Shown here: positions 4,987 to 5,534 of the stretch, piece by piece
Position numbering within the stretch: the first letter of the stretch is position 1
How the letters are laid out: every line of letters begins with the position of its first letter
NCBI GenBank assembly: GCA_030609445.1
Contig: JAUWCF010000080.1
Location: 1 to 5,534 of the forward strand
Direction of reading: 5' to 3'
Length of the DNA: 5,534 nt
Origin: Thermoplasmatota archaeon
GTDB lineage: Archaea; Thermoplasmatota; E2; DHVEG-1
Notes under the pieces: generated by a model
Told to the model about the DNA's origin: nothing
The model's input: only the letters and a program-made list of their open reading frames with translations
Databases searched by the model: none
Made by a program: the position numbers and the translations under genes

Positions 4987-5534
4987 TTTGATTTAAAAGG
5001 AGTTTTTACCTTTAATAATGATGCATCATCCATAAAAGACGAGATTGAAACATTTATTTCTACAACAAGTAATAATCTGTTTAGAAAAGATGCTGAACAA
5101 AAAGTAGAAATTAAACGTATTGAAATTAAAAAAAATTCATTGTTTCTCACTATCACCTCGGATGGTGCGTTCAGGCCGCATAATGTACTTTTGCAGATAA
5201 AGAATTCTTTAAGTAAAGAGCTTGGTAAAAAACATCATATCGGTGTGAGAGAGATAAAGATTGAGCGTTACACAATAGAATTTGAACTTGAAAAAAAACC
5301 GTTAAAAAAAGTAAGCATCCCGTTTGCTGAAGTACAATTTAAAGAGAAATGTGCAACCCTTATCTTAAGAGATGTTGATGAGGAGTTTTTAAGAAGAAAC
5401 TATATCGACAGAATGATTGCTCTGGTTAAGGAGAAGGTAGAAAATCAATACTATGAAGGAAAAGGCGAGTTCTGGAAATCGATTTGGGAATCTGATGAAA
5501 AAAAACCAGTGTGGACAAAGGATCCAACAGAAGA
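4981..5534 (+). CDS. serS: Type-2 (methanogen-type) seryl-tRNA synthetase, N-terminal part
   Basis: The reading frame is open from the ATG at 4981 to the right edge (184 codons plus 2 bases). It covers the N-terminal tRNA-binding domain and the start of the link to the class II catalytic core. By recall it lines up along its length with SerRS2 of Methanosarcina barkeri: MKFDLKGVFTF with the family's start, SKELGKKHHIGVREIKIERY (about 78-97) with its ALGKKYKIGIRGIEVES, and DRMIALVKEKVENQYYEGKGEFW (about 143-165) with its [23 protein letters not shown]. SerRS2 has an alpha/beta N-terminal domain in place of the coiled-coil arm of ordinary SerRS, and a zinc ion in the active site; the zinc ligands lie outside this window. 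The full protein should be about 500 residues. The start is secure: a stop lies in frame at 4963-4965 and no other start is near. There is no Shine-Dalgarno sequence. It follows pcc1 by 27 bases on the same strand. Confidence 0.85.
   Translation, partial: MKFDLKGVFTFNNDASSIKDEIETFISTTSNNLFRKDAEQKVEIKRIEIKKNSLFLTITSDGAFRPHNVLLQIKNSLSKELGKKHHIGVREIKIERYTIEFELEKKPLKKVSIPFAEVQFKEKCATLILRDVDEEFLRRNYIDRMIALVKEKVENQYYEGKGEFWKSIWESDEKKPVWTKDPTE

Noticed and set aside
4950..5156. Minus-strand 68-codon open frame opposite the serS start
   Set aside because: Antisense to a well-supported serS frame and without its own signals; hydrophobic stretches result from Lys/Glu/Asn codons read backwards.
1..5534. 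CRISPR arrays, transposons, tRNA or rRNA genes, toxin-antitoxin or defence genes
   Set aside because: No direct repeats with regular spacing, no terminal inverted repeats, no tRNA-like cloverleaf and no relevant protein motifs were seen. The window is filled by housekeeping genes.

Overview
The window reads as a gene-dense, AT-rich stretch of an archaeal chromosome, most likely from the broad euryarchaeal side and possibly a methanogen or methanogen-related lineage. The archaeal signs are a bifunctional fructose-1,6-bisphosphate aldolase/phosphatase, the archaeal/eukaryotic form of ribosomal protein uS15, an archaeal RecJ-like DHH protein next to the KEOPS subunit Pcc1, TATA-box promoters of the TTTATATA kind, and the N-terminal part of a type-2 (methanogen-type) seryl-tRNA synthetase. 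The sequence alone does not fix a genus.

Layout, left to right. Minus strand: the first 29 codons of a universal stress protein (1-87, running off the left edge) lie downstream of a complete cysteinyl-tRNA synthetase gene (91-1584). They form a tight cysS-usp pair with only 3 bases between them. A divergent promoter region follows (about 1585-1696). Plus strand: fructose-1,6-bisphosphate aldolase/phosphatase (1697-2809), a 76-base gap with its own TATA box, then rps15 (2886-3341), recJ-like/GAN (3383-4732), pcc1 (4729-4953, overlapping recJ by 4 bases) and the 5' part of type-2 serS (4981-5534, cut by the right edge).

The genes are mostly core information processing: two aminoacyl-tRNA synthetases (Cys and Ser), a small-subunit ribosomal protein, a KEOPS subunit for the t6A modification of tRNA, and a nuclease linked in archaea to the replisome. 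One central-carbon enzyme of gluconeogenesis sits between the two blocks. The order rps15-recJ-pcc1 is a familiar euryarchaeal arrangement. What is less usual is type-2 serS as the next gene, and the presence of both a canonical CysRS and the rare SerRS type.

No CRISPR array, mobile element, tRNA, rRNA or new defence system was seen. The points most worth checking are regulatory: small inverted repeats on both sides of rps15, recJ and serS starts that lack a Shine-Dalgarno sequence, a 14-bp perfect palindrome over the serS start codon, and a TATA box placed where it would give a leaderless fbp transcript although the gene has a good Shine-Dalgarno sequence.
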